From the NCBI GenBank assembly GCA_021234155.1, contig JAJEKV010000541.1, positions 1 to 64,000 of the forward strand: a DNA stretch of 64,000 nt, given 5' to 3'. The notes under the pieces were generated by a model. That model did no database searches. It had not been told where the DNA came from and was given only the letters and a program-made list of their open reading frames with translations. Source of the stretch: Isoetes taiwanensis (taxonomy: Eukaryota; Streptophyta; Lycopodiopsida; Isoetales; Isoetaceae). The position numbers were made by a program, and so were the translations under genes. Below are positions 1-11,900 of this stretch, in pieces; the first letter of the stretch is position 1, and the number at the start of each line of letters is the position of its first letter.

Positions 1-365
1 ATAGAATTAGTTAAATGGGTGAATTAAAATGCATGGGCGATTACTAACACGTCTATTGAATAGCGAGCGTGAATGAAGGCCTTCCCATTAAGCCCCGGAA
101 ACTCAATAGAGTGCACCCATTTTGCAAGGCGGGTGACGAGGGAAAGATGCATCAAACTACGTAACCATATTGATCTAGAGCACTTTTTGCTAAGATAATG
201 GGGAGTCTATTAGAAAGAAACTTAGCTCTTGGGCGTAATGTAACAATAAGCTGGGTCATGTTTCCAGCAGATTTCATGAGGAACATAACACTCTAGATCA
301 AGTGCTCTTTCCGTGAGTGCTTATCGAAAAAGCTAAAGACTCCTAAACATGCCCCAGAGGTTGCT

Positions 366-1740
366 TTTTATTGACTTTTCCAAAGCATTTGATTAAGGTT
401 TCGTGAAAGAACTAGGTGAGTTTAATGGCACGCGATTGAGTTCCTTATGAGATAAGAGGCGCTAGCTTCCTCATTTTGTATTCAGAGGTACTCATTAAAT
501 TGGGGTACAGGATATGAAAGATTTTGGTCAGAACAACCATTTGGGGTACGCCAAGGGTGTCCGCTATCTCCTACCTTGTTTGGTCTATTCATGAGCGAAT
601 CGAGGAATGGCTTAGAAGAGGATCCATAGCGGTGCAATAATCAGCTTGGTTCATACATAGTTCAAATTTTACTCATGTATGCGGATGACGCTGCCTTGAT
701 GGCGCATAAGGAGAAGGATTACGCGAATGCCACTTGGATAGCTTGAAGCATTTAGTATCACAAAGCAAATGAAAAGTAAACCTTTCAAAAATCAAAGATT
801 ATGATCTTTGGGACCGAGATCGCCAAGATTCACGTATGGTGAAGTGAATCGCATGTAAGAGATTGCTGGGCGTATATTTGGGAATAGATTTTTCCTCCAA
901 ATATAATTGGAAGGAATGCATCAAAAATGTGAGTCACAGAGGCAAATCAAGACTATACAGTATGCTTTCCAAGTGCTTTCTAAGGCAAAGATCGCGACAA
1001 TTGGGGTTTTGAAGAAGATCTTGTTCAAAACCTTAGTGCAAGCAGATCCACCTTATATGGATCACCTATATGGGGGGGGTATCTCCAAAATCTATGGAAT
1101 CGGATTGAAAACGTGCAAAAAAACTTTCATCCAAGATGAACTTGGCAACATATCACCAAATCCTATATGCTATTCTCCTTTAGAGATGGACTACTCCCTT
1201 TAGAAGTGGAGGCTTTATTCCAAGCCATTAATTTTGTTAACAGACTGAAAGAGCAAGCACCGGACAGATTATCTCATACAGCAATGGTAAATTCAGAACA
1301 ACAAGGATGGTATCGAGATATGATGAATTGGGGCCGCGTGATGGAATGTAGAAACTAATTGGCGGAGAACAAATCGAGCGCGCACTCTTTTGGTCCAGCT
1401 AGCCAACACAAGCATGTGGTCCCTCCTGAGTAGCGAATGCAACACTACAAAGCATATATTAATCAAATTTGGGCGGGGCAGCCAAGGGTACACAATTCGA
1501 GGATATCCAGAAATTCGCTAAAGCAGGTAATCGCGACGCCTTCTCTGAGAACCCAGTTCTGCCAAATTAGCTATTAATTTGGTAGATGGTATAAAATCCC
1601 AATTGAGGAAAGGGTTTGTAAGGCTTGTGATATGAACTCCATAGAAAGTGAAGACCATGTATTTGCCCGGTACCTAACATATTCGAGGAGATCAGAGAGA
1701 AGTTTAGAATTCAAGTCACGAGGATTTGATCCTTATTTTC
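366..1740 (+). pseudogene. LINE reverse transcriptase remnant (ORF2 C-terminal half)
   Basis: RNA-directed DNA polymerase remnant. Visible in order: motif A as FIDFSKAFD near 370-392, the GVRQGCPLSPTLFGLF block near 543-590, and the catalytic YADD box at 678-689 within MYADDAALMAHKEKD. A thumb-like region follows at 907-1080 (AFQVLSKAKIATIGVLKK). The C-terminal block at about 1,590-1,720 reads RVCKACDMNSIESEDHVFA, a C..C...E.E.H pattern seen at the end of such polyproteins. Several in-frame stops and shifts interrupt it, for example just after motif A. The family assignment is secure, the clade is not. Confidence 0.8.
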
Positions 1741-1869
1741 ATTATCATTTTGACTTGGGTTTTGTATTTAAGGGCGGTGGATGCACACCGTTCCTTACTC
1801 TTGAAAAACCGTGAATCGTAAAAAGATTTGCAGGCTCCATGGCTCTCTTCAGGGTCCAAGTGAGCTAGT

Positions 1870-1902
1870 TAAATAAATAAATAAATAAAATAAATAAATA
1901 AT
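1870..1902 (+). repeat. AAAT simple-repeat tail of LINE A
   Basis: AAAT units follow the LINE 3' UTR with no poly(A). Other copies of this LINE family in the window end in TTCTA or TTA repeats, so the tail unit varies between insertions. Confidence 0.75.
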
Positions 1903-2208
1903 GTTTTAGTGCAAGTAATGGACCACGCCTTAATCTGGACGGCTTGGATTTCATTCGGTACAATCGGAGGGCTGAGATTTGAGAAATGGCTACGGTGTTT
2001 TTCCTGCTATGGCATAACTAGGTTTTGTTCCATCGGCCCTGTTCCACATCAGAGTGCTTCATTGATTTCGAGTTTAGGCTGAGATCTGCCAGTCGATCCT
2101 ATTGTTCTTGGTTCAACTTCAGCAATGGGAGGCATCGAGACTTTTCCAGACATTCCAAGCTATCGTTCCTGCGGCCAGCTTGATTTCCTTTCCATTAAAG
2201 CGTGAAAC
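1903..2208. other. No recognisable feature
   Basis: About 300 bp of ordinary base composition between the LINE tail and the PP2A fragment. No long frame and no repeat are visible. It could be the upstream part of the same gene fragment, but nothing in the sequence shows this. Confidence 0.4.
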
Positions 2209-2469
2209 ACTGCCATGGCGGGTACTCGCCATTCAGTTTCAACAAGATTGGTTGCATTAGGTAGTCGTTCCCCAAAATCAAACCCAGCAAATGGTGGATT
2301 GACTGTTACTTTTGAGAAGCTTCCTGCTTTTAGGGATGTCCCTAATTTGGAAAGACATAATCTTTTCGTGAAGAACTGCAATACCAAGGGTTTTGATCCT
2401 CAAGAGGAAGAACCGGTTATGGATTCTGCTTGGCCATATCTGCAGTTTGTATATGAATTTCCTCTTTGA
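2209..2469 (+). pseudogene. PP2A B' (B56) regulatory subunit, fragment
   Basis: The 84-codon frame starting at 2215 resembles the N-terminal part of plant PP2A B' regulatory subunits, which direct the phosphatase to its substrates. LPAFRDVPNLERHNLFVKN matches the family's conserved 'FRDVP..E+..LF..K' block. FDPQEEEPVMDSAWPYLQ matches the later 'DPEEDEPALEPAWPHLQ.VYE' block. In intact proteins roughly 60-80 residues separate these blocks; here they are about four residues apart, so an internal piece is missing. The frame stops right after FVYEFPL, where the long HEAT-repeat body should begin. I see no HEAT-repeat coding downstream. It is a broken or captured gene fragment; the base family is fairly certain. 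Confidence 0.75.
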
Positions 2470-4805
2470 TATGTTGTCGCAATACAGGCAGTAAAGGTTC
2501 TTGTTTCTTTGATTTAAATATGGCTTGTTTTGAAATAGACCAAACCCTTCTCTAACTGGGCACGGCAGAGCTCTGCAATCTCTCAACCTCTTGCTGCAAG
2601 AACTTAAAAGAGTATAATATGGCCAGAAACAGAAATCAACTAAAAATGCATGGCTATCGCTTAGTCGTGCAGCTTTAGGTTTAATTTTGAGCCCTGTCCT
2701 GTACCCATTCAGAATTATCAGAGCAAGGAGGAGAAAAGGACCATGGCTGGGGCATATCTGGGGCCTCAGGCATAACATCAACTCAGGTATTCTTACTCTC
2801 AATCTTTTCTTTCTTTCAGTTTCTACTCAGGTTCATTCTCAAGGATCTACAAATTCTGGAGAGTTAGCCTTTAGCTTGATGCAAAGATGCAAAGAACAGT
2901 AAGATATCAATCTGGCTAGGCAACTGTAAATGCCTTTCTCTGTGTGCTTTTCTATAAATCTGTGCACTTTCTTATCACAAATATATATTTTGTTTGCCAT
3001 GTCAGTACGTGAATTTCCATTGCTCATCTTTTGTGGTTGAATTGTCACAGGTTGCAGCAGGTGTAAATGGCGGCGTTACAAATTTATTTTGTAAGCTTAA
3101 TCATTGAGTAGCCAAAAAAAATATAAGTTATGTTGGTTTGGCTATGCCGTTTTTTTGTTTATCACATTGTTTGTTTTGAAAGATTTTGACATTTTGTTCC
3201 CTTGCAGTAACCATTGCCATTTTCCTCAACTGGAAGTAACTCAAATAATGACATTAATGATTAATGCTGTAAGGTAAGATTCCATTTTGCTCCTTATTTG
3301 CTGATTGAGCTAAAACCATGTTGATCATTGCCATCTTATTCAAATCCATCATTTGTGATTGCAGCCTTCCCTATACATGCAGCACCATAGGCATTGATGT
3401 TCAAACTGAGGCCCAGAAGGAAGTCATAACATTTGGTTGTCTTGGCCAGTTATTTTGCTCGGAATTGCGTAAAGAACTAATGCAGCTCTTTAGATTCAGG
3501 TATGGTGTAATGTTGCTCTGGTTTAACCTTCAAAATGCATGCTGCTGTGCAAGCATTGGATATAATATTAAATTATAGTTGTTCTTAGCTCATAGGAGCA
3601 CCTTCAATAGTTAAAATACTCCATCTTAAGCATTTAATTTAAGTTTCATGGGAATTCAAGATAAAGGTGTTCATGGGATCCTACATTTTGACTGTCTTGT
3701 AGATGGATCATGTGGTTGCTTTGCAGCTAGACCTGAATTGGTACATGCGACTCTAAAAATTTAGTGAGTTTTCTTGCTGGCCTAAGTTGGAGTGATGGAA
3801 TCTGATCCTTTTGTTGAAATGATGGAATGTGCGTAACAAGTTATGTATGACATTTACAAAATGAAATCACTGGAAGCTCAATGGCTAGATCTAGGTGCAA
3901 ATGTCTTTCTTTAGTAATAGCCAGATTCTAGAAAAACCTGTACTCATGGCATGTACTTCTTTGCATTGGATCAATACAGATGAATGATGCCTAAGCGAGA
4001 GAGATGCCAGTGGATGCAGTGACAATAAGAAGCCTGAAAATATGTTCATGCTGGTTCAAAGGCTCCGCAACAGTATGTCACGAGCTGCCTAAGATAAATA
4101 GATCAAAGAATGGTTGGCAGATTTGCGAGCTTTGCAATTGTATGTCCTTGACAAGGGTGGGCAGACTGCAAAAATAGCGAGAGCCTGGTCATGGAATTTG
4201 TTCAAACAACATGAATCTATTTTTAAGTAAAGACAGTATTTTGCCACAAAGAATGATAAATTAATTTACTATTTTTTTTTTCCATAGTCCCACTTAGTGC
4301 AGAAAGAAACGTATCTATCTAGACTTGCAAGATGTTGCTTGATAATAATGTATATCAATATTCATGTTAGATCTTTCTTCGTTGATAAATTGTTAGTCTA
4401 TAGGAGTAAAATGAAAGAAAGGACCTACATTATTTGCAAGGTGTAATTGACAATTTTGGATAAGCAAGTCGGCATTCAACGATTTATTAAATGTGTGATG
4501 TGGCATGAATGTATTGCCATTGATATGATTTGATGTCTTTGCCATGAATGGACATCAATGCTATTCTTAATCATCAAATAGAAGACAATATTTTGGAATA
4601 AATTAGCCCATGAAATAGCAAACAATATTTTGACAATCCAACTTATTTTAACAATCCAGCTTATGCCCAACAATAGTTTGGTCTTCTATTGAGATTTGAA
4701 TTACTTCAGTTATCAAATGTCACCAGGTGCATTGGATGTTTCAAGTATACACAATGGATGCCACAAAATAGAGACATCTTTTATATTATAATGTTTTACG
4801 TTGTG
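2470..4805. other. Unassigned region, possible captured-gene remnants
   Basis: No frame matches a known family. Around 2,700-2,905 there is an exon-intron-like arrangement: a frame interrupted by GTATTC...TTTCAG (about 2,786-2,819), then a short open stretch ending CAG near 2,900. A short frame at about 3,362-3,500 is also flanked by intron-like T-rich sequence. These could be more pieces of the gene that supplied the PP2A fragment, but I cannot recognise the encoded residues. From 3,550 to 4,805 I see only AT-rich sequence. Confidence 0.3.
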
Positions 4806-4891
4806 TCTTCAGTCGCGGCCGAGATCAGACGATACAGATAGTTTGACATCTTCAATCGTGGCCAAAATCAGACGATACAGATAGTTTGACA
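4806..4891 (+). repeat. 43-bp tandem duplication
   Basis: Two adjacent 43-bp copies differ at only a few positions (CAGTCGCGGCCGAG versus CAATCGTGGCCAAA) and share ATCAGACGATACAGATAG. Function unknown. Confidence 0.85.
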
Positions 4892-4995
4892 TAGATCTGA
4901 GGGGTGAAATGTCACTTTTTAATAGTTAATCCTAGCTTGCCCCAAAATCTTGGAGGCATTGCCTAATAATTCGGCTTCCATACCTCGGGTCTTGA

Positions 4996-5927
4996 TTGGA
5001 ATCAATAAGCTTGCTAAAGAAAAGGCCCACATCCAGAAATATCTTAGTACTGCCAATGAAGAAGATGTCTTTAACATTACAAGGCCATGTGCCAGTATGT
5101 CCTAATTGGTCCCTTAACAATAAGAAACCATTCAAGGGCATGCATGATCAAAACATTTTCAGGCTCCCAACTTATGCCCAGCAACGCTGGGCATCATTAC
5201 TAGTTGGATCTAACGACTATATTCATCAGTATCTGCGAAATGTTAGTGGGATCCGCAATGCCCTTTCGCCCGAAAAGTTCGCCAGGCATATTGCATCACA
5301 ACTTCTGGAGCAAGTGGAGGTGGAAATCAGAGGGAAAACAACGAGTGCACTCCTACCTAGCACCTCTACAGTAGCACCAGTCGGACAAGAAAGAGGGGGT
5401 ATCAACTTGACCTCTTCCAGGTCCATGTTCGGTGACTACCGAGAGATGATAGCGGTACCGGTGGACGAGTACTCCGGAAGACACAGGCTGCAATCAGAAC
5501 CGGAGAAGAGGCAGGGGAGGCAGGGCACGACAAAGCCCTCAGGTTTTATTTACCACTGTTCACCGATGGAAGAATAGCGGTCGTACACCGCCAGTTTAGC
5601 CCACGGGGTGAAGAAGGAGTTTTTATGCTGATTGTCCTCTCAGGATTCGGAAGACATGCTCGGATGCCTCCAAACATCGACCATGTCATCCTGGTCAAGA
5701 GGACAATAGCTTTAAGTGTCTTTGATTTTGGGGTCCCATACAGGCGACAGGGCATGTTGGCCGTCACTGCAGCCTACACATCGGATAGGAGGATCGAAAA
5801 CTTGGTCACAGCACTCCAAGGTGGCACGACCACCAACATCCTTAGAAACTTGGGGCGAACAGTTGACACAACCCAAGTGAAGAAGTTCTTGGAAGACAAC
5901 CCAACATACAGAAGATTCCAAGAATAG
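4996..5927 (+). pseudogene. Broken coding region, unrecognised protein
   Basis: Base composition here is clearly more coding-like than the AT-rich flanks. One frame runs 4996-5577 and contains LPTYAQQRWASLLVG and ALSPEKFARHIASQLLEQ. A different frame carries the better-looking end, about 5,470-5,927, with FTDGRIAVVHRQFSP and the terminus FLEDNPTYRRFQE. The reading therefore switches frame between about 5,450 and 5,620. A third frame near 5,000-5,090 (KEKAHIQKYLSTANEEDVF) also looks coding, suggesting a further shift upstream. I do not recognise the family. An origin from an integrated virus or a retroelement gag-like protein is conceivable, but no diagnostic motif was seen. Confidence 0.4.
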
Positions 5928-6097
5928 GATTAAAATTTCTAATTCTCTCTCTTTTTATTTATTGAATGTAAAAATATTATATCTTATGAATATAAGTGAT
6001 GGCGTTATATATGTTCTTTTGATATATTTTGTCCCCACAACTATATCATCAAACAAACCAATGCAATAACAAACAAAAAAAACTAATCATCAGAGTG

Positions 6098-6328
6098 CAA
6101 TCTAATGTGTATACAGCTAGAGCGCCTAGGAATGTGGAAGAAGATGGACAACATCAGGAAGACCAAACACCCGCAAGGCAATTCCAGCCAAGGAACCTGT
6201 TCCAAGAGTTCGAGGCACCAACCCCAGAAGAAGAATTATTCTTCGCACTTTTTGGTTTGATTTTAATCTTCAACTTATCTGGCCAGATTATGCATAGACA
6301 GTGCGTAAGAAAGGCATCGGTCCTCTAG
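6098..6328 (+). pseudogene. Second unrecognised coding remnant
   Basis: A frame downstream of the preceding remnant on the same strand contains an acidic, glutamine-rich stretch (APRNVEEDGQHQEDQTPARQ) and a hydrophobic end (FFALFGLILIFNLSG). The interval between the two remnants (5,928-6,097) is AT-rich. Shared strand and composition suggest both belonged to one multi-gene element. Another frame around 6,300-6,410 (GPLDCVPHNLFEYNSTTG) may continue it. No family recognised. Confidence 0.3.
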
Positions 6329-6529
6329 ACTGCGTTCCCCACAATTTATTTGAGTATAATAGTACCACAGGCTCTTGCATTAAAGAGATCAACTCCATGG
6401 TTAAGGATTTTTAACTCTGCTGTGAGATCAGAGATCGGAAAGTTTTCTAGATCGCATAAAGTGGTTAATATAATAAACTGCGACCTCTTCTCTTCCCTTA
6501 TTATTGAACAACCAAGCAGATATGGTAAA

Positions 6530-7424
6530 TGACATATTTAATAAAATTTGGACTTATTCTAATCTAATAAATGTACTTCAAGGATGCCATGATAATATTA
6601 TATGTATTTTTAGCTTTTATTGATTTTAATAATTTGTTCTGTTTATCTTTAGATAAAAAATATGATACTTATTAAAATTTAAAGTTGCTTTCTAAACTAA
6701 TTCTCGGTTTCATCTATTTAGAATTAAATTTTCATCTAAGATAACTCTGTATAATTAAAATGCTATTCTTTTTAAAATATTTAAAGAAAGTTTTAGATTG
6801 AAATTAATTAAATGATTACGTTTATGTTTAATAAAAATTGAATAGTTTATTTGATTAAATGTCAATATATTTTATTTCATCAATAATAAATTATTCAATA
6901 GTTATTATTAAAACAATAAATTTATATCATTTAATTAATTTCAACTTAAAACTTTTCTTAAAGTTTTAAAAGTGTAAAAGTTTGTAAATTGTTAAAATCT
7001 AATAATAGTTTTAAGTCAATCACTTATGAAACCATCAGATTTTCATTTAATTATCATGATTGTTAAATTTGAATCTGTTAAATCACTACAAATTGAAATT
7101 GTTATATTCTTGAAATGTCCAATTCTAAATAGATTCAAATAAGTTTGGAAATCAAGTTTATTCTTTGATAACCATTATAATTTTAATTGAAAGATAAACT
7201 TATATAATTAAAACTTATAAAAATTATCACAATAAAGAAGAATAAAAAAATACATTTATAATGGCGTTCTTGAAGTGCTATATGTTAAATCTGAATAAGT
7301 CCAAATATAATTAAAACTTATAAAATTATAACAATAAAGAAGAATAAAAAAATGCATTTATAATGGCATTCTTGAAGTGCTATCTATTAAATGTGAATAA
7401 GTCCAAATTTTGTTGAATATGTCA
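6530..7424. mobile_element. Fold-back element copy 1 (895 bp)
   Basis: AT-rich element whose ends are inverted copies. The left end begins TGACATATTTAATAAA and the right end, reverse-complemented, begins TGACATATTCAACAAA; the match continues through TTTGGACTTATTC. The symmetry goes deeper: the block around 6,785-6,820 (GAAATTAATTAAATGA) is mirrored at about 6,928-6,955. Much of the element can therefore fold into one long imperfect hairpin, with its centre near 6,870. The right arm is longer because of an internal direct duplication of about 110 bp (7,200-7,410). No coding capacity. No convincing target duplication was found. Confidence 0.8.
7200..7410 (+). repeat. Direct duplication inside the fold-back right arm
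   Basis: Two adjacent blocks of about 110 bp share AAGAAGAATAAAAAAAT, then ATTTATAATGGC and TTCTTGAAGTGCTAT, and each ends in AATAAGTCCAAAT. The same duplication is present in the right arms of copies 2 and 3, so it predates amplification of the array. Confidence 0.8.
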
Positions 7425-7654
7425 TGTAAGCATTTTCAGAACATACTGATGTATTTAGTTTGCTAATTAGAGTGGGCGTTGGGGTCAAAATGCAGACACC
7501 ACATCGACCTTGGGGTCAAAATGCAGACACCACATTATATGATGTTGGCTGAGTGCAATGTGATGCAATTAGAGTATGAAGCCCAATGTCACTTTCTAAC
7601 ATACCTTATGGAAGAAGGTAGTTATCCTAGATTGGCACCGAAGGCGACAAATTA
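7425..7654 (+). repeat. Spacer 1 between fold-back copies (230 bp)
   Basis: Non-fold-back DNA lying between two fold-back copies. It recurs almost unchanged as spacer 2 at 14,527-14,755. It contains a 31-bp-period direct repeat starting at 7479 and 7510 (TTGGGGTCAAAATGCAGACA). A short open frame crosses it (CNVMQLEYEAQCHFLTYL) and runs into the next fold-back, so it may be a scrap of coding sequence. The spacer is not found left of copy 1 or right of copy 3. Confidence 0.75.
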
Positions 7655-8199
7655 TGACATATTTAATAAAATTTGGACTTATTCTAATCTAATAAATGTA
7701 CTTCAAGGATGCCATGATAATATTATATGTATTTTTAGCTCTTATTAATTTTAATAATTTGTCTGTTTATCTTTAGATAAAAAATATGATGCTTATTAAA
7801 ATTTAAAGTTGCTTTCTAAACTAATTCTCGGTTTCATCTATTTAGAATTAAATTTTCATCTAAGATAACTCTGTATAATTAAAATGCTATTCTTTTCAAA
7901 ATATTTAAAGAAAGTTTTAGATTGAAATTAATTAAATGATTACGTTTATGTTTAATAAAAATTGAATAGTTTATTTGATTAAATGTCAATATATTTTATT
8001 TCATCAATAATAAATTATTCAATAGTTATTATTAAAACAATAAATTTATATCATTTAATTAATTTCAACTTAAAACTTTTCTTAAAGTTTTTAAAAGTGT
8101 AAAAGTTTGTAAATTGTTAAAATCTAATAATAGTTTTAAGTCAATCACTTATGAAACCATCAGATTTTCATTTAATTATCACAAGGCACCCAAAAATTT

Positions 8200-8970
8200 A
8201 ACCACTACCATAAACCACTGAAAAACCACTATAGATGTGGTTTTTAATGCTAAAAATTTCATTCTTAATAAAAACCACGTAGCATAGTGGTTTTCATAAC
8301 TAGTACATGGTTATTCATGTTGATTTTCTCTTATAGTGTGGTTTATTAAAACCGATATTAGTTTACTACATGGTTTTCTAGCATTAATGTTGGTCATTCA
8401 TGTTGGTTTCTAAGATAGCATGGTTTATTAAATCGATATTGGTTTGTAGCATGGTTTTTCAACACCACTATAAGTATGGCAGTGGTTATTTATGTTGGTT
8501 TCTATTGTTCTATTGCTTAGAGAAGTTGAAATAATTTATGGTGTGGTGTTTTATACCAATTTAATTGCCATGGTGGTTATTCATGCTAGTTTTTTATTAT
8601 CGCAATGTATTTTATAGACTAGTTGTGGTTTTATGCCATGGTTTTTAATACTGAGTTAATTATCATGGTAATGACTCATAGATATTACCGAAAAAGATGT
8701 GGTTATCCATAGTGGTTACTCATAAGGAACCCAAAAACCAATTGCCGTAATTAACTGCTATCAAACCACTATAGATATGGTTCAGACTTTATTTAAATAT
8801 CAAGCAAATGAGTAAATGTCCAAATACAAAGGCATCTTTTTTAATTTGTCATTCTTTAGTTTTTTGTAATTTGTTTTGAAAACCAGCATGCAATAGTGGT
8901 TTTCAACTCTTCTCCATTTCATGTGGTTCCCCCTCCTATCTTTCATGACAATGTGGTGGTTAAAGTAAAG
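8200..8970. repeat. Left subterminal repeats of the CACTA-like element
   Basis: The motifs AACCACTATA, GTGGTTTT and CATGGTTTT recur many times in both orientations over about 770 bp. Near 8,730 there is a partial internal echo of the terminus (AAGGAACCCAAAAACC). Such repeats are the usual transposase-binding region in this superfamily. A looser set lies at about 13,960-14,135 on the right side. Confidence 0.75.
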
Positions 8971-11900
8971 TTGTTGATAAACTCAGGAGAGGGAAAATCC
9001 CGATAATGAGATATGAAATCCCTTTTTTAGGCAATTTAAAATAATTTTAATCATGTATATAATTGGGAGGAGTCGGTACCCTAGGGGTGGTGTGGTTATG
9101 AACACCCCCATGCACCATTAGAGTCAAACAAAACATTCATAGATGTTACATGTGGCAACTTCTAGTTATTCAATTTTGTTCTATTGCAATAGTATAGTAT
9201 TTTTCTAAAACTGAGTACGCATATAAAAGTGCAAACATTGGCATGGCTCTATCATGTGCCAGATATTGGTTGACTATGCTTAGATGCATCAATTCACATT
9301 TTTTATCAAGCCCATATGGAAATTTGCCTCAGGAAAGAGCAAACTTAGATGCACTAATGAAGTTAAACGATGAAGACTTCTTGCCTCATTTAATTACTTA
9401 AACTCCATTTGTTGGTGGTTCCTTTTGCCAGAATAGATCTTTGTTTTGTTTATTCAAAGCTAATCAGCAGGATGTTGCCAACGAATATGCCCCTTGCTTT
9501 ACTTGACAAAATATTATATAGTTTGAGGTTTGTTTTATAAAGTGAGACATTTATGGACATATTCTCTAAGTTTGCACATGATCTAGAGCTTTTACAAGGT
9601 TCAAACCCTTGGAGTTCAATTTTGCTATAGAATGTCTAGGTGGAAATCTATTTACATGCGAAATTGGCATTGGGATAGGACTCTAGGAGATGCAACCAGG
9701 AAGAGAGATATAAGGAGGATTCTTGACATTGTTCCTTTTGTTGTGATATCCAAGTAGTGCCTTCAAAGCTCTTATGAATGAATAATCTCTTCAAACAAAA
9801 AGATCTCATATTCAACATTTTATTTCATACGAATGTACATTTAGAGGTTGAAATGTAGAGGCGCAAATGATGTGCATATTCCAACTATACTTGAAGATGC
9901 TTCCGTAATGACATCGAGTCAACTTATGGCATATCCTTAATAGAAATTTTTAATTACAAAAATTGAAAGCTGGATGGTTGATATATCTAACAACACCATA
10001 GAAATTGTTTCTAGGAATGCTTTATTATGGTTTTAAACAAGGGAGTTTAGATTTTCGTATCACGTTTTTCATGAAATGAGCATGAATTTGGGGAACACAA
10101 ATTTGGTCCAAATGTTTTCTTTCTTGATTGTTTTTTGGATCAACTTCATTCATAACATGGCTGCTCCTGGTCATAGTAAGCATCTTCATTGTTGTTTTAT
10201 TTATAGATGGTATCCCTCGCATATTTTTTCAAACCCCCATGAATGGCTTCCATATGCCTGTCAATTCATAATCTTTGCATCTGTACTAGGTGTGCTTTTG
10301 ATGAGTAAATTTCTGATCTAGCTCAACCTTCTGAAGAACCTCCATAGACTGAGCTTTGGTTGGGCATTAAGGGTGCCTTCCGGATGGGGCTTTTATGATG
10401 TAGGCCATTGTTAAGACAAAATTCACAAATGTAGCTTTGCTTCACACACCAAATCATCTTTCAATTTTTGAGCAACACAACAGAGCTTAACTCTTGAAAG
10501 CAACAGCCATAAAAACTATCATGCAAGAATAACTCATGGAAAACAATGTTTATATGGCTTTAGACAGGAAATCCTAGGTCTAACATGCTTCATGAGCAAA
10601 AAATGCTTATGATGTCACAATTGGAAGAAAAATGGCAAGAACAAAAAGCATGAGCGAGGGAGGTACGTTTAAAAAGATCAGGGGCCAGCCTAGAAAACAA
10701 CAGGAATGATGCGCATGACATGGTAGATAGATGAGAGGATCCGGCGATGTTTCTGCTGGCTGCTAAATGTTATATTGACAGGTTCCAGAAGATGGATGGC
10801 CTTAAGTCAAGCTTGATACAGATCATCACCAAGGTTGGAGGCTGCTTACATGCATGCGGCTGTACGGTGGATTTTTTATTTGCAGCAAATATGTCAAGTC
10901 TTGTTTTCATCAGGATTAGACTGGAGCAGGGATTTCGTTTCAATAAGGCAATGTTATCTAGGTTTTATTGTCCTTTGGCTATGATTTAGAATTAGAACAA
11001 GTTTTCTCCTCAGCTTTGGCAGTGGCAATTTTAATTTAAAATAGAAGCCAATAGGAAATCCCCACGTCACATTTTGTCGTTCATCCCTCTTTAGTTGTGG
11101 TAGCTGCATTGCATAACTGGTATTATTTTTGTTGTTGCCGTGGAATTTTCATGCTTTCGGCCAATATTGCTTGGTAGAATAAAATTTCGACGACAATAGG
11201 AAGAATGCACGGTTAAAAATAGCTAATTAGTGGTTTTGTGGTTGGCTTATTGGAAGTTTTTAAAGTAGAAGATGCAGCAATTTCAAACAAATTTATGTTA
11301 GTGCCTTGAAACTATGAGGCCACATCATTTTGAAATCCGAGCTTAGGTAAAATACTGACTAGTGGAAATCGTTAGTGGAATTCGAGCTTAAGTAAATCTG
11401 ACTAGGTTACCACTCAAACAACTACTGCGCTTAAATTTTGAAAAATGCGTGAAAACAAATTCAACTAGTCTAAAATCCAAATATGGAAGTCATCAGCGGC
11501 TCACGATTGTGATCTCTTGCTCTCTATGAAAAAGGGGAAGCGACTTCAAAGGGAATGAGGCGACAAACCCTCATTGAGGGGCGCCTCAACGATCGGGGCA
11601 AGTAAAAAACCTTGAGCTCCTGCGGGCGTCTTGAGCAAGCAAAAGGCGGAACCTTGGGGTAGTTTCATTGCAAGCTTCACCTTTAAAATGGATTTCATTG
11701 CCGCCTCAAAGCGAGAGATGGATTATTTTGTTTCGTTTGTTCTTCTTTGTTTTTGTTTCTTTCGGTGTCGCACTGAGAGAGGTATGTTTTGCTTGCCCCT
11801 CTTTATTTTATTACATTCTTTTGTTTCGTTTCACGGCTCATTCGTTTTTTTTCGTTGAACTGAAATGAAATAGCAGATAGTAAGTGGATTAAAATATCCC

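Larger units (their letters stand above)
1..1902 (+). mobile_element. Non-L1 LINE, 3' part, decayed (LINE A)
   Basis: This is the 3' half of a non-LTR retrotransposon that enters from the left edge. The plus strand carries reverse transcriptase landmarks in order, then a C-terminal cysteine/histidine-rich stretch, a short 3' UTR and an AAAT simple-repeat tail at 1870-1902. Ending in a short tandem repeat rather than poly(A) separates it from the plant L1 copies further right. The same family appears at 23.1-28 kb (minus) and 43.5-45.1 kb (plus). The frame is broken by many stops and frameshifts, so it is a dead copy. The clade is not resolved; I or Jockey-like groups are the obvious candidates. 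Confidence 0.8.

Noticed and set aside
2278-2802. 174-codon minus frame
   Set aside because: It lies opposite the PP2A B' fragment and has no family features; treated as a shadow.
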